A stretch of 64,000 nucleotides of DNA from an uncultured Pelagibacteraceae bacterium (GTDB lineage Bacteria; Pseudomonadota; Alphaproteobacteria; Pelagibacterales; Pelagibacteraceae): NCBI GenBank assembly GCA_902611145.1, contig CACLYO010000003.1, forward strand, positions 59,442 through 123,441, read 5' to 3'. Positions within the stretch are counted from its first letter, which is position 1; the number at the start of each line of letters is the position of its first letter. The notes under the pieces were generated by a model. It was not told the DNA's origin. It did no database searches and saw only the letters and a list, made by a program, of their open reading frames with translations. This document shows positions 36,352 through 45,507 of this stretch, piece by piece. A program made the translations under genes and the position numbers.

Positions 36352-37722
36352 TTATTTAATATTTATCTTTTCTGGAATAATTCCTTTTGGACGATATCTC
36401 ATTATTAACAATAGTCCAATACCCATCATCAAAAATCTAAAATAAGGAACACTATCAATCAAATGAAGCTTAATAGCATTAGTGTCTGGTAAATGAGATG
36501 TAAAAAGGTTTATTAAAAATAATGCAATTGGCGCTGCTTCAATCCATAAAAACCAAACTGCAAAACCTCCCAAAATAGCTCCAAAATTATTTCCACTCCC
36601 TCCTACAATAACCATTACCCAAATAAGAAATGTATATCTCATTGGTCTATAGCTTCCAGGTGTGAATAAACCATCATGAGTAACCATCATAGCTCCTGCA
36701 ATTCCTACTACAGCAGAACCTAATATAAAAATTAATAAATGTTCTTTAACTACATTTTTTCCCATTGCATTAGCAGCTTCTTCATTATCTCTTATTGCTC
36801 TCATCATTCTTCCCCAGGGCGAATAAAGAGCTTTTTGAGTAATAATTAATAAAATTATTACAACAATTAAAAACATTCCCGCAAAACAAAGTTTTACATA
36901 TACTGATGATGCATCAATAACTAGCTGGTTTAAAACATCTTGTCTTTCAGCAACTGAATTAATTAATTTTAATTTTCCTGAATTAAATTTCTCAACTAAA
37001 TTTATAAACCACGGGGTGTTTTGAAGGTCTATTTCATAAGGTACTGGTCTTTTAAGTCCAATAACATTTTTTACACCTCTGGATAACCAGTCTTCATGTT
37101 TAATAACCGCAATAACAATTTCAGAAATTAATAATGTTGCAATCGCAAGGTAATCAGCTCTTAACCCAAGTGCAACTTTTCCAACAATATATGCTAACCC
37201 TGCTGCAAAAAAACCTCCAACTATCCAGGAAAATAAAATAGGCATTCCAAGACCACCAAGAAATCCTGTTTTAGCTGGATCTACTGCCTCTATGTTTTCT
37301 ATTCCAGGTTCAGATACAAGTCTTAGTAAAACTAGACCTATTACAATTAAGGATATAATTCCATAGGTTCTTTTTTTAGATTTTGTAAATTTTTTTAAAA
37401 CATATCTTATAGAAAAGATCATTCCTATAATTATAAAAAAACATGCAATTATATTTATTCCGCCAGCAGACCATGCTTCTTCTACTGGTGCTACGGAAAC
37501 TAAAACAGCGGCCAGACCACCAAGTGCAGTATATCCCATAACTCCAAAATTTATTAGGCCCGCATAACCCCATTGAATATTTGCTCCCATTGTCATAACT
37601 GCAGAGATTAAACACAAATTTAATATTGATAAAGCAATACCCCAAGATTGAAATACACCTACTAAAATTATTAATAAAATCATAATTGAATAAGCAACAA
37701 TTACATTCTTGTACTCTCTCAT
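36352..37722 (-). CDS. livM: branched-chain amino acid-type ABC permease (LivM)
   Basis: 456 residues, longer than typical LivM (about 300-430). Membrane helices flank a permease loop with IRDNEEAANAMGKNV and GGSGNNFGAILGG. Internal extra segments (about 215-290) are hydrophilic. Start overlaps the livH end by 4 bp. First Liv set, probable partner of LivG 39438, LivF 38731 and LivH 37719. Confidence 0.9.
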   Translation of the reverse strand: MREYKNVIVAYSIMILLIILVGVFQSWGIALSILNLCLISAVMTMGANIQWGYAGLINFGVMGYTALGGLAAVLVSVAPVEEAWSAGGINIIACFFIIIGMIFSIRYVLKKFTKSKKRTYGIISLIVIGLVLLRLVSEPGIENIEAVDPAKTGFLGGLGMPILFSWIVGGFFAAGLAYIVGKVALGLRADYLAIATLLISEIVIAVIKHEDWLSRGVKNVIGLKRPVPYEIDLQNTPWFINLVEKFNSGKLKLINSVAERQDVLNQLVIDASSVYVKLCFAGMFLIVVIILLIITQKALYSPWGRMMRAIRDNEEAANAMGKNVVKEHLLIFILGSAVVGIAGAMMVTHDGLFTPGSYRPMRYTFLIWVMVIVGGSGNNFGAILGGFAVWFLWIEAAPIALFLINLFTSHLPDTNAIKLHLIDSVPYFRFLMMGIGLLLIMRYRPKGIIPEKINIK

Positions 37723-38729
37723 AATACTCTTCCTTTAAAAATTCCTGTTGGTCTAAATAACAAGACAATTACTAAAATTGAAAATGAGACCGCAAATTTA
37801 TAATCTGTTGATAATAACTGTATTAATGAATCTGGCTCTAAAGTTTCTGGAAGAATATAGGTAAAAAATTTTTTATAAGCATATGTTATTAATATTTCCG
37901 CAAAAGCTATTACATAACCACCTAAAAATGCTCCAAAAGGATTACCAATTCCACCAACTATGGCAGCGGCAAAAATTGGTAGCATGTTATTAAAATATGT
38001 AAAAGGTTTAAAACTTTTATCTAATCCATAAAGTACACCTCCAATTGTTGCTAAAATCCCTGCAATAATCCATGTGATCATTACCACTTTTTTTGGATCA
38101 ATACCTGAAAGTAAAGCTAAATCCTCATTATCAGAATAAGCACGCATACTTTTTCCTGTTTTCGTTTTATTTAAAAACCAAAATAAAATTGAAACCAATA
38201 TAATTGTTATTAAAATTGTAATGACCTGAGTAGATTTAACTGTTAATCCTTCATTTAATCCTGTCATTTCTTTAAATTCAGTAGCTTTTAAAATAAATTT
38301 TTCACCATCAAAAAATCTTCTATCAAAAGGACCTATAATAATTCTTACGATTGCTTGGGTAACAAACATTACCCCGATGCTTACCATTGCAAGCTGCACA
38401 GGTGGGCTTTTCTTGATTCTGTAATAACTAAAAACCAATTTATCGATTGTAAGCATATATAAAATCATAAAAATTATTGCAAAAGGTATAGCAATTAAAG
38501 CTGTTGGCAGGACGCCCAATGAAATTCCAATAGATTGAAAATACCAAGTAAAAAGAATTGCAACCATGGTTCCAAATGACATCATGTCCCCAGTTGCAAA
38601 ATTTGCAAATCTTAAAATGCCATAAATTAATGTAACAAATATTGCGCCTATTGCTAGTTGTGAACCATAGGCAAGCGCTGGTACAAAAATATAATTAAGT
38701 AAAAGCACGATTGCATTTATAAAATCCAT
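37719..38729 (-). CDS. livH: branched-chain amino acid-type ABC permease (LivH)
   Basis: 336 residues, eight or so membrane helices, LivH-type loops FANFATGDMMSFG and SDNEDLALLSGIDPKKV and GGIGNPFGAFLGG. Inner-membrane subunit of the first Liv set, 1 bp after livF. Confidence 0.9.
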   Translation of the reverse strand: MDFINAIVLLLNYIFVPALAYGSQLAIGAIFVTLIYGILRFANFATGDMMSFGTMVAILFTWYFQSIGISLGVLPTALIAIPFAIIFMILYMLTIDKLVFSYYRIKKSPPVQLAMVSIGVMFVTQAIVRIIIGPFDRRFFDGEKFILKATEFKEMTGLNEGLTVKSTQVITILITIILVSILFWFLNKTKTGKSMRAYSDNEDLALLSGIDPKKVVMITWIIAGILATIGGVLYGLDKSFKPFTYFNNMLPIFAAAIVGGIGNPFGAFLGGYVIAFAEILITYAYKKFFTYILPETLEPDSLIQLLSTDYKFAVSFSILVIVLLFRPTGIFKGRVL

Positions 38730-38730
38730 A

Positions 38731-39438
38731 TTAAGCTCCTAAAAAAGATCTCCTTACTTCAGGATCATTTAACAATTCTTTTCCTGAGCCCTCAAATTTA
38801 TTTTCTCCTGTAACTAAAACATAACCTCTATCAGAAATGCTTAATGCCTGTTTTGCGTTTTGTTCAACCATTATAATAGCGACATTTTTTTTTTTTACTT
38901 TAAATATATGATCAAATAATTCATCCATTACGATTGGTGAAACTCCAGCTGTTGGTTCATCTAGCATCAATACCGATGGTTTTGTCATTAAAGCTCTTCC
39001 AAGAGCAACTTGTTGTCTTTGGCCTCCTGACAACTCACCAACAATTTGTGATTTCTTTTCACTTAAGATTGGAAACAATTCATAAATTTCATCAATTACT
39101 TTATTTAAATCTTCATTTCTTAAAAATGCACCCATTTCTAAATTTTCTCTAACAGTTAAGCCTGTGAAAACATTTCTAGTTTGTGGTACAAATGAAATTC
39201 CTTTTTTAACTCTATCTTGTGGATTTAAATTTGATATATCTTCATTATCAATTAAAACAGATCCCGATTTTAAATTAAGTAATCCCAACATAGCTTTCAT
39301 TGCAGTTGATTTGCCAGCACCGTTGGGGCCTAAAATTGCAACAATTTCACCTCTATTTACATTAATGGAACAAGAAGTAATTATATCTGGGCCATTCCCG
39401 TACCCACCTGTCATTTGTTTTCCTTCAAAGTAAGGCAT
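38731..39438 (-). CDS. livF: branched-chain amino acid-type ABC ATPase (LivF)
   Basis: 235 residues: Walker A GPNGAGKST, signature LSGGQRQQVALGRAL, Walker B VLMLDEPTAGVSP and the switch segment IIMVEQNAKQAL. This is the small LivF-type ATPase. Its start overlaps the livG stop by 1 nt. Confidence 0.92.
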   Translation of the reverse strand: MPYFEGKQMTGGYGNGPDIITSCSINVNRGEIVAILGPNGAGKSTAMKAMLGLLNLKSGSVLIDNEDISNLNPQDRVKKGISFVPQTRNVFTGLTVRENLEMGAFLRNEDLNKVIDEIYELFPILSEKKSQIVGELSGGQRQQVALGRALMTKPSVLMLDEPTAGVSPIVMDELFDHIFKVKKKNVAIIMVEQNAKQALSISDRGYVLVTGENKFEGSGKELLNDPEVRRSFLGA

Positions 39439-40235
39439 TAATTATTTCCTTTAGTTATTTTTGTTCCTCTACCCAAATAACTTTCAATTACTTTTTCATT
39501 TTTTTTAACTTCTTCAGCCTTACCTTCAAATAAAACTGATCCTTCTGCCATAACTATAACTGGATTACATAGCCTACTAATAAAATCCATGTCATGCTCA
39601 ATCATACAAAATGTATAACCTTTTTCTTTATTTAGTCTTAAAATAGCAGTGCCAATTTCTTTGAGTAAAGTTCTATTAACACCTGCTCCTACCTCATCAA
39701 GAAGCACTAGCTTTGCATCAACCATCATGGTTCTTCCTAATTCTAATAATTTTTTTTGTCCCCCTGAAAGATTGCCAGCTAGTTCGTTGGATAAATGTTT
39801 TAAATTTAAAAAATTAATAACTTCTAAAGCTTTTTCTTTTACTTTTACTTCTTCTTTTTTAACAATACCTGGTTTTAATAAAGCATTTATTAATTTTTCT
39901 CCTGATTGATTATCAGGTACCATCATTAAATTTTCTAACACAGTCAAATTTGTAAATTCGTGAGCAATTTGGAAAGTTCTTAGTATACCTTTTGAAAATA
40001 ATTCATATGAAGGAACTGCAGTTATATCTTCATCATAAAACATAACTTTTCCTTCGCTTGGTTTTAAATTTCCAGCAATTAAGTTAAATAGTGTAGTTTT
40101 TCCAGATCCATTTGGACCTATTATACCAGTAATAGATCCTTTTTTTATTTTTAAAGAACAATCATTGACTGCTGCAAGACCTCCAAAATATCTTGAAAGA
40201 TTATCTATTTGCAAGATATTTGAAACTGACTGCAT
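39438..40235 (-). CDS. livG: branched-chain amino acid-type ABC ATPase (LivG)
   Basis: 265 residues: Walker A GPNGSGKTT, signature LSGGQKKLLELGRTMM, Walker B LVLLDEVGAGVN (unusually Glu-Val rather than Glu-Pro) and CMIEHDMDF. First gene of the first Liv ATPase-permease set; 6 bp after the ProC-like gene. Confidence 0.92.
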   Translation of the reverse strand: MQSVSNILQIDNLSRYFGGLAAVNDCSLKIKKGSITGIIGPNGSGKTTLFNLIAGNLKPSEGKVMFYDEDITAVPSYELFSKGILRTFQIAHEFTNLTVLENLMMVPDNQSGEKLINALLKPGIVKKEEVKVKEKALEVINFLNLKHLSNELAGNLSGGQKKLLELGRTMMVDAKLVLLDEVGAGVNRTLLKEIGTAILRLNKEKGYTFCMIEHDMDFISRLCNPVIVMAEGSVLFEGKAEEVKKNEKVIESYLGRGTKITKGNN

Positions 40236-40241
40236 AGAAAA

Positions 40242-41012
40242 TTATACTTTGTTTAATCTTTTAAGAATACTATTTAATGTTTTTTCAGTTGCTCTGTAGA
40301 AGCCAGCTTTTCTAAGCTCTCTAACTCCTTGTTCATTAAGTCCTTTTGATGTTTGAGATTCTTTTACCAAATGTTTCAAATCTTTATTAGAATTAACAAC
40401 TGCATCTTGAGATAATGCTACAAAAAGAGACGTAATATATTTTTGAGCTTTATCTTTTTTTACGCCACGTTTAACTAACCAATTAGACATAGTGCTTAAT
40501 AATTCATAAAAAGGGGCCATCATTCCTGAAGTAGACCAAAAGTTTTTTGATAGTTTTTCATTACTAATTTCAATAGTAGTTCCTAACTTATTAAAAAAAT
40601 TCTTAACTTTCTTATTTGGTGGAAACATTGGAACTGGACCTTTTTTTAATGAAATTGGTGGTAGAGGTATCGCTCTTACAATTGTTGCTTTTACTTTTAT
40701 GGCCTTTTTAAGCTGAGGCAATGTCATTGTTGAAATAAAACTTACTATTGTTTGTCCTACTTTAAATTTTAAATTTTTAATTATTTTTTGACCTACCGTT
40801 GGAGTAATTGCTAAAAAAATCCAGCTACATGAATTAATTATTTCTTGATTATTCTTTGCTATTGAAACTCTTTTAAATTGTCTTTGTAGTCTTTTAGCAA
40901 CATTTCTATTTCTAGGAGATAAAATTATTTTTTTAAAAGATATCTTAGATCTACAAATACCTGTTACAACTGATGATGTAATTTTACCTGTTCCTATAAA
41001 ACCCAATTTCAT
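40242..41012 (-). CDS. pyrroline-5-carboxylate reductase-like oxidoreductase
   Basis: About 256 residues from ATG 41012; the TTG at 41024 is less likely. It opens with the dinucleotide fold KLGFIGTGKITSSVVTGI of ProC-type enzymes and has AITPTVGQ-like and VRAIPLPPI segments. The C-terminal dimerisation region (SQTSKGLNEQGVRELRKAGF) is divergent from standard ProC. It reduces or oxidises a cyclic imine or a related substrate, which cannot be named. It sits between GlaH and the first Liv set. Confidence 0.8.
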   Translation of the reverse strand: MKLGFIGTGKITSSVVTGICRSKISFKKIILSPRNRNVAKRLQRQFKRVSIAKNNQEIINSCSWIFLAITPTVGQKIIKNLKFKVGQTIVSFISTMTLPQLKKAIKVKATIVRAIPLPPISLKKGPVPMFPPNKKVKNFFNKLGTTIEISNEKLSKNFWSTSGMMAPFYELLSTMSNWLVKRGVKKDKAQKYITSLFVALSQDAVVNSNKDLKHLVKESQTSKGLNEQGVRELRKAGFYRATEKTLNSILKRLNKV

Positions 41013-41063
41013 AATGAATGACAATATATAATGTAAGTTTTTATAATAAACTACTTTTTAAAA

Positions 41064-41996
41064 CTAATTAGTAAAAAAATATCCTCTAATTCTTAATAAT
41101 TCCCTAATTAAATTCTTATTTTCTTTGAACGGCTTTCTTCCATGTAGCCAAAAATAATTATTTGCTAGCAGTACAGACCCTGGGGGAAGGCTCATTATTA
41201 TTTTACTATTACTTTCTTCAAGTGAGTCTGAAAGTTTTTGAAGAAAGTTTCCTTGTTTCATATTTTTAGGCTCAGGAAATTGATCTATATATGAAATTTG
41301 TGGTCTACCTTTTTCATCATCAAAAAAAACTGGATGTTCAACTTTATAATCAACATTTTTACTTTTAGGTGAATTCCAAACAAAACTTTGCCTTCCAATT
41401 GGATCTTTGGATAATTCATCACAGTGCTCCCAGTCATCAAGATGTAAAAGTGAAGTTTCTCCTCCTTGGACATTTTTTTCCTCAATCTTTGTCATTAAAA
41501 TCCAATCAGTTTTTTCTTTCACATAAGTTCCATCAGTGTGAAGATCCATATTTGTATATGCTTTTCTTAAATATGAATCGCTAGCATCATCATGTTTAAT
41601 GTGAAACCTTGCATAAAATTTTCCCATCATTGCGTCATGATTTGGAATCCCTACTAAATGTGAAATTGCTGTAGAAAGTTTTGTTAAAAAAACATCATTT
41701 ATTTTTTTATTTTTGTTATTTGTTTTAAATATTGTGCATCCAGTTTTTCTATCTCTAATTATTAAATTTAAGAATCTGCTTAATTTATTTCCTGTTAAAT
41801 CATCCAGACTTTTTGCGATTGTAAATCTTGTAAAAGGTTTATATTCGAGCGCTGTAATATCGAACTTATGAAAAGGAAAAATTAACTTATCAATTAATTC
41901 ATCTTTAAATTCGATATCAACTATTCTTTGTGATTTTTTATTTTGTGAAATTTGAAGTCCTTCAATATTTTGAATGTGACTAACTAAGCCTGTCAT
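41064..41996 (-). CDS. glaH: glutarate 2-hydroxylase (GlaH/CsiD family)
   Basis: 310 residues of a Fe(II)/2-oxoglutarate dioxygenase. The iron triad is visible as His153-x-Asp155 in MDLHTDGTYV and His285 in NNYFWLHGR; ALEYKPFTRFTIAKSLDDL, LLHLDDWEHCDEL and YIDQFPEPK match the E. coli CsiD/GlaH pattern closely. The reaction hydroxylates glutarate to L-2-hydroxyglutarate with 2-oxoglutarate and oxygen, part of lysine/cadaverine breakdown. The usual partner lhgO is not in the window. It is coupled to a LivF ATPase upstream (1-nt overlap). Confidence 0.92.
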   Translation of the reverse strand: MTGLVSHIQNIEGLQISQNKKSQRIVDIEFKDELIDKLIFPFHKFDITALEYKPFTRFTIAKSLDDLTGNKLSRFLNLIIRDRKTGCTIFKTNNKNKKINDVFLTKLSTAISHLVGIPNHDAMMGKFYARFHIKHDDASDSYLRKAYTNMDLHTDGTYVKEKTDWILMTKIEEKNVQGGETSLLHLDDWEHCDELSKDPIGRQSFVWNSPKSKNVDYKVEHPVFFDDEKGRPQISYIDQFPEPKNMKQGNFLQKLSDSLEESNSKIIMSLPPGSVLLANNYFWLHGRKPFKENKNLIRELLRIRGYFFTN

Positions 41997-42781
41997 TAAC
42001 CTCCTAAGAATAAGCGACCAACATCTGGATTGCTTAAAAGATCATCTCCTTTTCCTGCTATTGCTATTTGTCCAGAAACTAAAACGTATCCTATATCTGC
42101 AAATTCTAATCCTTTTTTAGCATTTTGTTCTACCATAATAATTGTTTTTTTTTCATTCTTTTGAAGATCACCAAGTATATCAAATACCATATCTATATAT
42201 CTTGGTTCTAGACCTATTGATGGTTCATCAACTAACAATACTGAAGGTTTCATAACAAGTGCTCTTGAAATTTCTAACAATCTTCTCTCGCCTCCAGATA
42301 ACACTTTTGCAGGTTGGTTTCTTCTATTTCTTAGTCTTTCATATTTTTGAAAAATTTTTTCAGCTTCTTCGTATGACTCTTCTGTTTTATCTTTAATAAA
42401 TCCTCCCATAAGCAAATTTTCTTCTACGGTCATATCTGGAAAAACAGAATTGTCTTGAAGAATATAAGCAATGCCAACTGATTTTAATTTTTCTGCCGGT
42501 GTAAGTTTTGTTATATCTTTACCATTTATTTCAATGCTTCCTGAAAATATATTTGTAAATCCATAAATTGAATGAAGTATTGTGGATTTTCCAGCTCCAT
42601 TTGGTCCAATTAAACATAGAGATTGTGCTTTACTTACAAATAAATCTAAATTGTGAAGTATTTCCATTTTTCCATATCCAGCAGAAATTTTTTTGATTGT
42701 TATATGATTATCATTCGGAGATAGCTTTTTTAATTCTTCTGATCCAGGTGCTTTTCCTAAAACTTCGTATTGATTAGACAT
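41996..42781 (-). CDS. livF: branched-chain amino acid-type ABC ATPase (LivF), second set
   Basis: 261 residues: Walker A GPNGAGKST, signature LSGGERRLLEISRAL, Walker B VLLVDEPSIGLEP, IIMVEQNAKKGL. An N-terminal extension of about 25 residues precedes the ATPase core. Overlaps livG and glaH by 1 nt each. Confidence 0.92.
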   Translation of the reverse strand: MSNQYEVLGKAPGSEELKKLSPNDNHITIKKISAGYGKMEILHNLDLFVSKAQSLCLIGPNGAGKSTILHSIYGFTNIFSGSIEINGKDITKLTPAEKLKSVGIAYILQDNSVFPDMTVEENLLMGGFIKDKTEESYEEAEKIFQKYERLRNRRNQPAKVLSGGERRLLEISRALVMKPSVLLVDEPSIGLEPRYIDMVFDILGDLQKNEKKTIIMVEQNAKKGLEFADIGYVLVSGQIAIAGKGDDLLSNPDVGRLFLGG

Positions 42782-43521
42782 TATTGCGCTCCAAGATAAG
42801 CATCGATCACTTTCTTATCATTTTTAATTTGATCTGGTGTTCCATTCGCTAGCATTTTTCCATGTGCCAAGCAAAAAATATTTTGAGCTAATTGCATAAT
42901 TACTTTCATATTATGCTCAATCACTAAAAGAGTAATACCGAATTCTTTATTAACTTTAATAAGTCTATCAATTATTCCATTAATTAAAGTTGGGTTAATT
43001 CCTGCGGTAGGCTCGTCTAATAAAAGCATCTCTGGTTCATTCATTAGTGCCATTGCAAGCTCAAGTAATTTCTGTTGGCCGAAAGAAAGGTCTCCTGCTC
43101 TTAATTTTCTCTTTTGATATAGTCCGACAAAATTTAACAAATTTTCAGCTTTTTCGTTTAGTTCTGGAGGAATTTTTGAAAATACAGAAAGAATTTTAGC
43201 ATCGCTTGCCTTATGACTAATAAGCATATTATCTATACAGTTTAATTTTCCATAAATTCTTGTTTGTTGGAAAGTTCTTAGTAACCCAAGTTTTGCTATC
43301 ACAGGAACTGGAAGTTCAGAAACTTCTTTACCATTAAACTTAATCGAACCATTGTCAATTGGATAAGTTCCAACAATAGAATTAAATAAAGTTGTTTTTC
43401 CTGATCCGTTAGGACCGATCAAACCAACAATGGTTCCTTTTTCTACTTTCATTGAAATATCAACATTAGCTTTTACTCCACCAAAAGATTTACTAACATT
43501 TTGAACTTCTAAAATACTCAT
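42781..43521 (-). CDS. livG: branched-chain amino acid-type ABC ATPase (LivG), second set
   Basis: 246 residues with Walker A GPNGSGKTT, signature LSFGQQKLLELAMALM (Phe in place of the usual Gly after Ser), Walker B LLLDEPTAGINP and LLVIEHNMKV. Large ATPase of the second Liv set. Confidence 0.92.
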   Translation of the reverse strand: MSILEVQNVSKSFGGVKANVDISMKVEKGTIVGLIGPNGSGKTTLFNSIVGTYPIDNGSIKFNGKEVSELPVPVIAKLGLLRTFQQTRIYGKLNCIDNMLISHKASDAKILSVFSKIPPELNEKAENLLNFVGLYQKRKLRAGDLSFGQQKLLELAMALMNEPEMLLLDEPTAGINPTLINGIIDRLIKVNKEFGITLLVIEHNMKVIMQLAQNIFCLAHGKMLANGTPDQIKNDKKVIDAYLGAQ

Positions 43522-44573
43522 TTTAATATTACTTGTGCCTTTCTATCTGCTTCATCAATAACTTCTCCAAATCTTTCTGGATATTTTTCTCTCAACCAGC
43601 CCATAATTCCTTCTGGAAAAAAAACAACAATTACAACTATTAAAACTCCTAAAGCAACATATTGCCATCCTAGAAAGAAAGTCCAGAATCCTTCTTTGAA
43701 TAAATGAAAAAATGTTGCTCCAATAACTGGACCCCAAAGAGTTCCTTTACCACCAAGTATTGCCATCAAAACCATAAAAACTCCAAAAGTTGGTCCAGCG
43801 AATGCTACTTCAACTGGCTCAATGTATCCAACCATGTTACCCATCAAGCCCCCTGCTATACCAACAAAGAAAGCTGAAACCATCCAGCCAATAATTTTAT
43901 ATCTCATTGTGTAAATTCCCATTGCTTCTGCTTTATCTTCATTGTCTCTAATTGCATTTAAAACTAATCCAAATCTTGTTGAATATGCCCATTTTAAAAA
44001 TACAAATGTTGCAACAACTAAAGTAAAACAAATAAAATAAAAAAATTCAGATCTAAGCTCGGTGTCTCCAATATTTTTTGGCCAAGGAGGCATTGTCAGT
44101 CCTTGTCCTGCTCCAATTATTTCGATTCCCCCTGCTATTTCACCAGCGGCTATTCCTAAACCTAATGTGCATATAGCAAAATAATGCCCTCTTAAACCTA
44201 AAATTCCATAACCAATCAATCCAGCAATAACCATTGGAATAATTCCTGCTAATATCAATCCAGCAAAAAAACCTTGAAAATATTGTGGAGCAGTATGTAT
44301 AAATGTTTTTTCTCCCCCCGCTTCTGTCCATTCAGCTAAAGGAAAAAACATTCCTATTTGCGTGCTTGCACATATATACATCCCAACTCCAAAGAAAAGA
44401 ATATTTCCAAAGGTATTATAGCCCATCTGACCACCTTGAACATCCCAAGTCATTGCTAAAACAATTAATATCCAAAGAAATGATATTTGTAATTTAAACG
44501 CAGGAAAAATAAACGGCGCAACCAAACCAAAAATTAACAAGCCACCATAAAGAATTAAATTATTTTTTTTCAT
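43518..44573 (-). CDS. livM: branched-chain amino acid-type ABC permease (LivM), second set
   Basis: 351 residues with multiple membrane helices and the LivM loops IRDNEDKAEAMGI and GGKGTLWGPVIG. A hydrophilic periplasmic part (about 60-85) contains WTEAGGEKTF. Overlaps both neighbours by 4 bp. Confidence 0.9.
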   Translation of the reverse strand: MKKNNLILYGGLLIFGLVAPFIFPAFKLQISFLWILIVLAMTWDVQGGQMGYNTFGNILFFGVGMYICASTQIGMFFPLAEWTEAGGEKTFIHTAPQYFQGFFAGLILAGIIPMVIAGLIGYGILGLRGHYFAICTLGLGIAAGEIAGGIEIIGAGQGLTMPPWPKNIGDTELRSEFFYFICFTLVVATFVFLKWAYSTRFGLVLNAIRDNEDKAEAMGIYTMRYKIIGWMVSAFFVGIAGGLMGNMVGYIEPVEVAFAGPTFGVFMVLMAILGGKGTLWGPVIGATFFHLFKEGFWTFFLGWQYVALGVLIVVIVVFFPEGIMGWLREKYPERFGEVIDEADRKAQVILK

Positions 44574-45463
44574 TTTAAATACTCTCTTTTTCTTGAAAGT
44601 TTAAATCTTCTGTAAACTAAGATAAAAACTAGAAGCATAAAAACTGAGCCAATTCTAAATTCTGTGCCTAAAATATAGTCTGCAAATTCCTCAAAAACTC
44701 CTAGCCCCATGCCTGATAATGCTACACCTGGTAAATTTCCAAGACCAGCAACAATTACGATCATAAAAGATCTAACTGTATAAGGTAAACCAACATAAGG
44801 GTGTAAAGTAAAAGTAATTGCAATAAGGCTCCCAGCAACACCACAAAGTGCAGCATTTATGCCAAAAGTAGCTGCGTAAACTTTTTCTGTATCGACACCC
44901 AAAATTTTTGCTGCACGTGCATTTTGCGCAGTTGCCCTTATTGCTCTTCCTAATTTAGATTTGCGCATATAAGCTACCAATCCAATTGCAAAAACTATAC
45001 TCACGATTGCAGCAAATATTTTTGCATTAGGTAATGTAACCATTCCATCAAAAAGCATTGTTGTTCCAAAATTAGATTGAGCAACCACAACATCTGAACC
45101 AAATATAAAGTTCATTAATTGTTGTGTTAAAATACTGATTCCAAAAGTTGCTAATATTGAAATAAATAAATCTCTATCTACAACTTTATTTATTACTAAT
45201 TTATATAAACCCCATCCGACGAAGAACATTATTATTGGAGATACAATAATTCCAAAACCAGGATGGATACCGGTCATATACATAAAATAAGCAATATACC
45301 CACCCATGATAACTAATTCCCCTTGGGCAATATTAATTATATTCATTACACCCCATTGAAGTGCCATTCCGTATGCAATCAAAGCAAAAAGAATTCCTAA
45401 AAGAATTCCATCTAAAGATGCTTGCACCATTAATATTGGTGCCTGAAAAATTAATAAGTCCAT
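44570..45463 (-). CDS. livH: branched-chain amino acid-type ABC permease (LivH), second set
   Basis: About 297 residues from ATG 45463. A GTG start at 45493 would lie inside the terminator hairpin and adds no recognisable sequence, so the ATG after the hairpin is preferred. LivH loops INIAQGELVIMGG and TAQNARAAKILGVDTEKV and a GLGNLPGVALSG segment are present. Confidence 0.9.
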   Translation of the reverse strand: MDLLIFQAPILMVQASLDGILLGILFALIAYGMALQWGVMNIINIAQGELVIMGGYIAYFMYMTGIHPGFGIIVSPIIMFFVGWGLYKLVINKVVDRDLFISILATFGISILTQQLMNFIFGSDVVVAQSNFGTTMLFDGMVTLPNAKIFAAIVSIVFAIGLVAYMRKSKLGRAIRATAQNARAAKILGVDTEKVYAATFGINAALCGVAGSLIAITFTLHPYVGLPYTVRSFMIVIVAGLGNLPGVALSGMGLGVFEEFADYILGTEFRIGSVFMLLVFILVYRRFKLSRKREYLK

Positions 45464-45492
45464 AAAAAAAATGCCCCCGATTAACGGGGGCA
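45464..45492 (-). terminator. Rho-independent terminator between livJ and livH, second set
   Basis: Stem TGCCCCCG / CGGGGGCA with a 5-nt loop, followed by eight T on the minus strand that run up to the livH ATG. The stop of the binding-protein gene lies 15 bp upstream. The GC-only stem in an AT-rich region makes this a very strong terminator. Confidence 0.92.
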
Positions 45493-45507
45493 CAAATTAT
45501 TTTTTTT

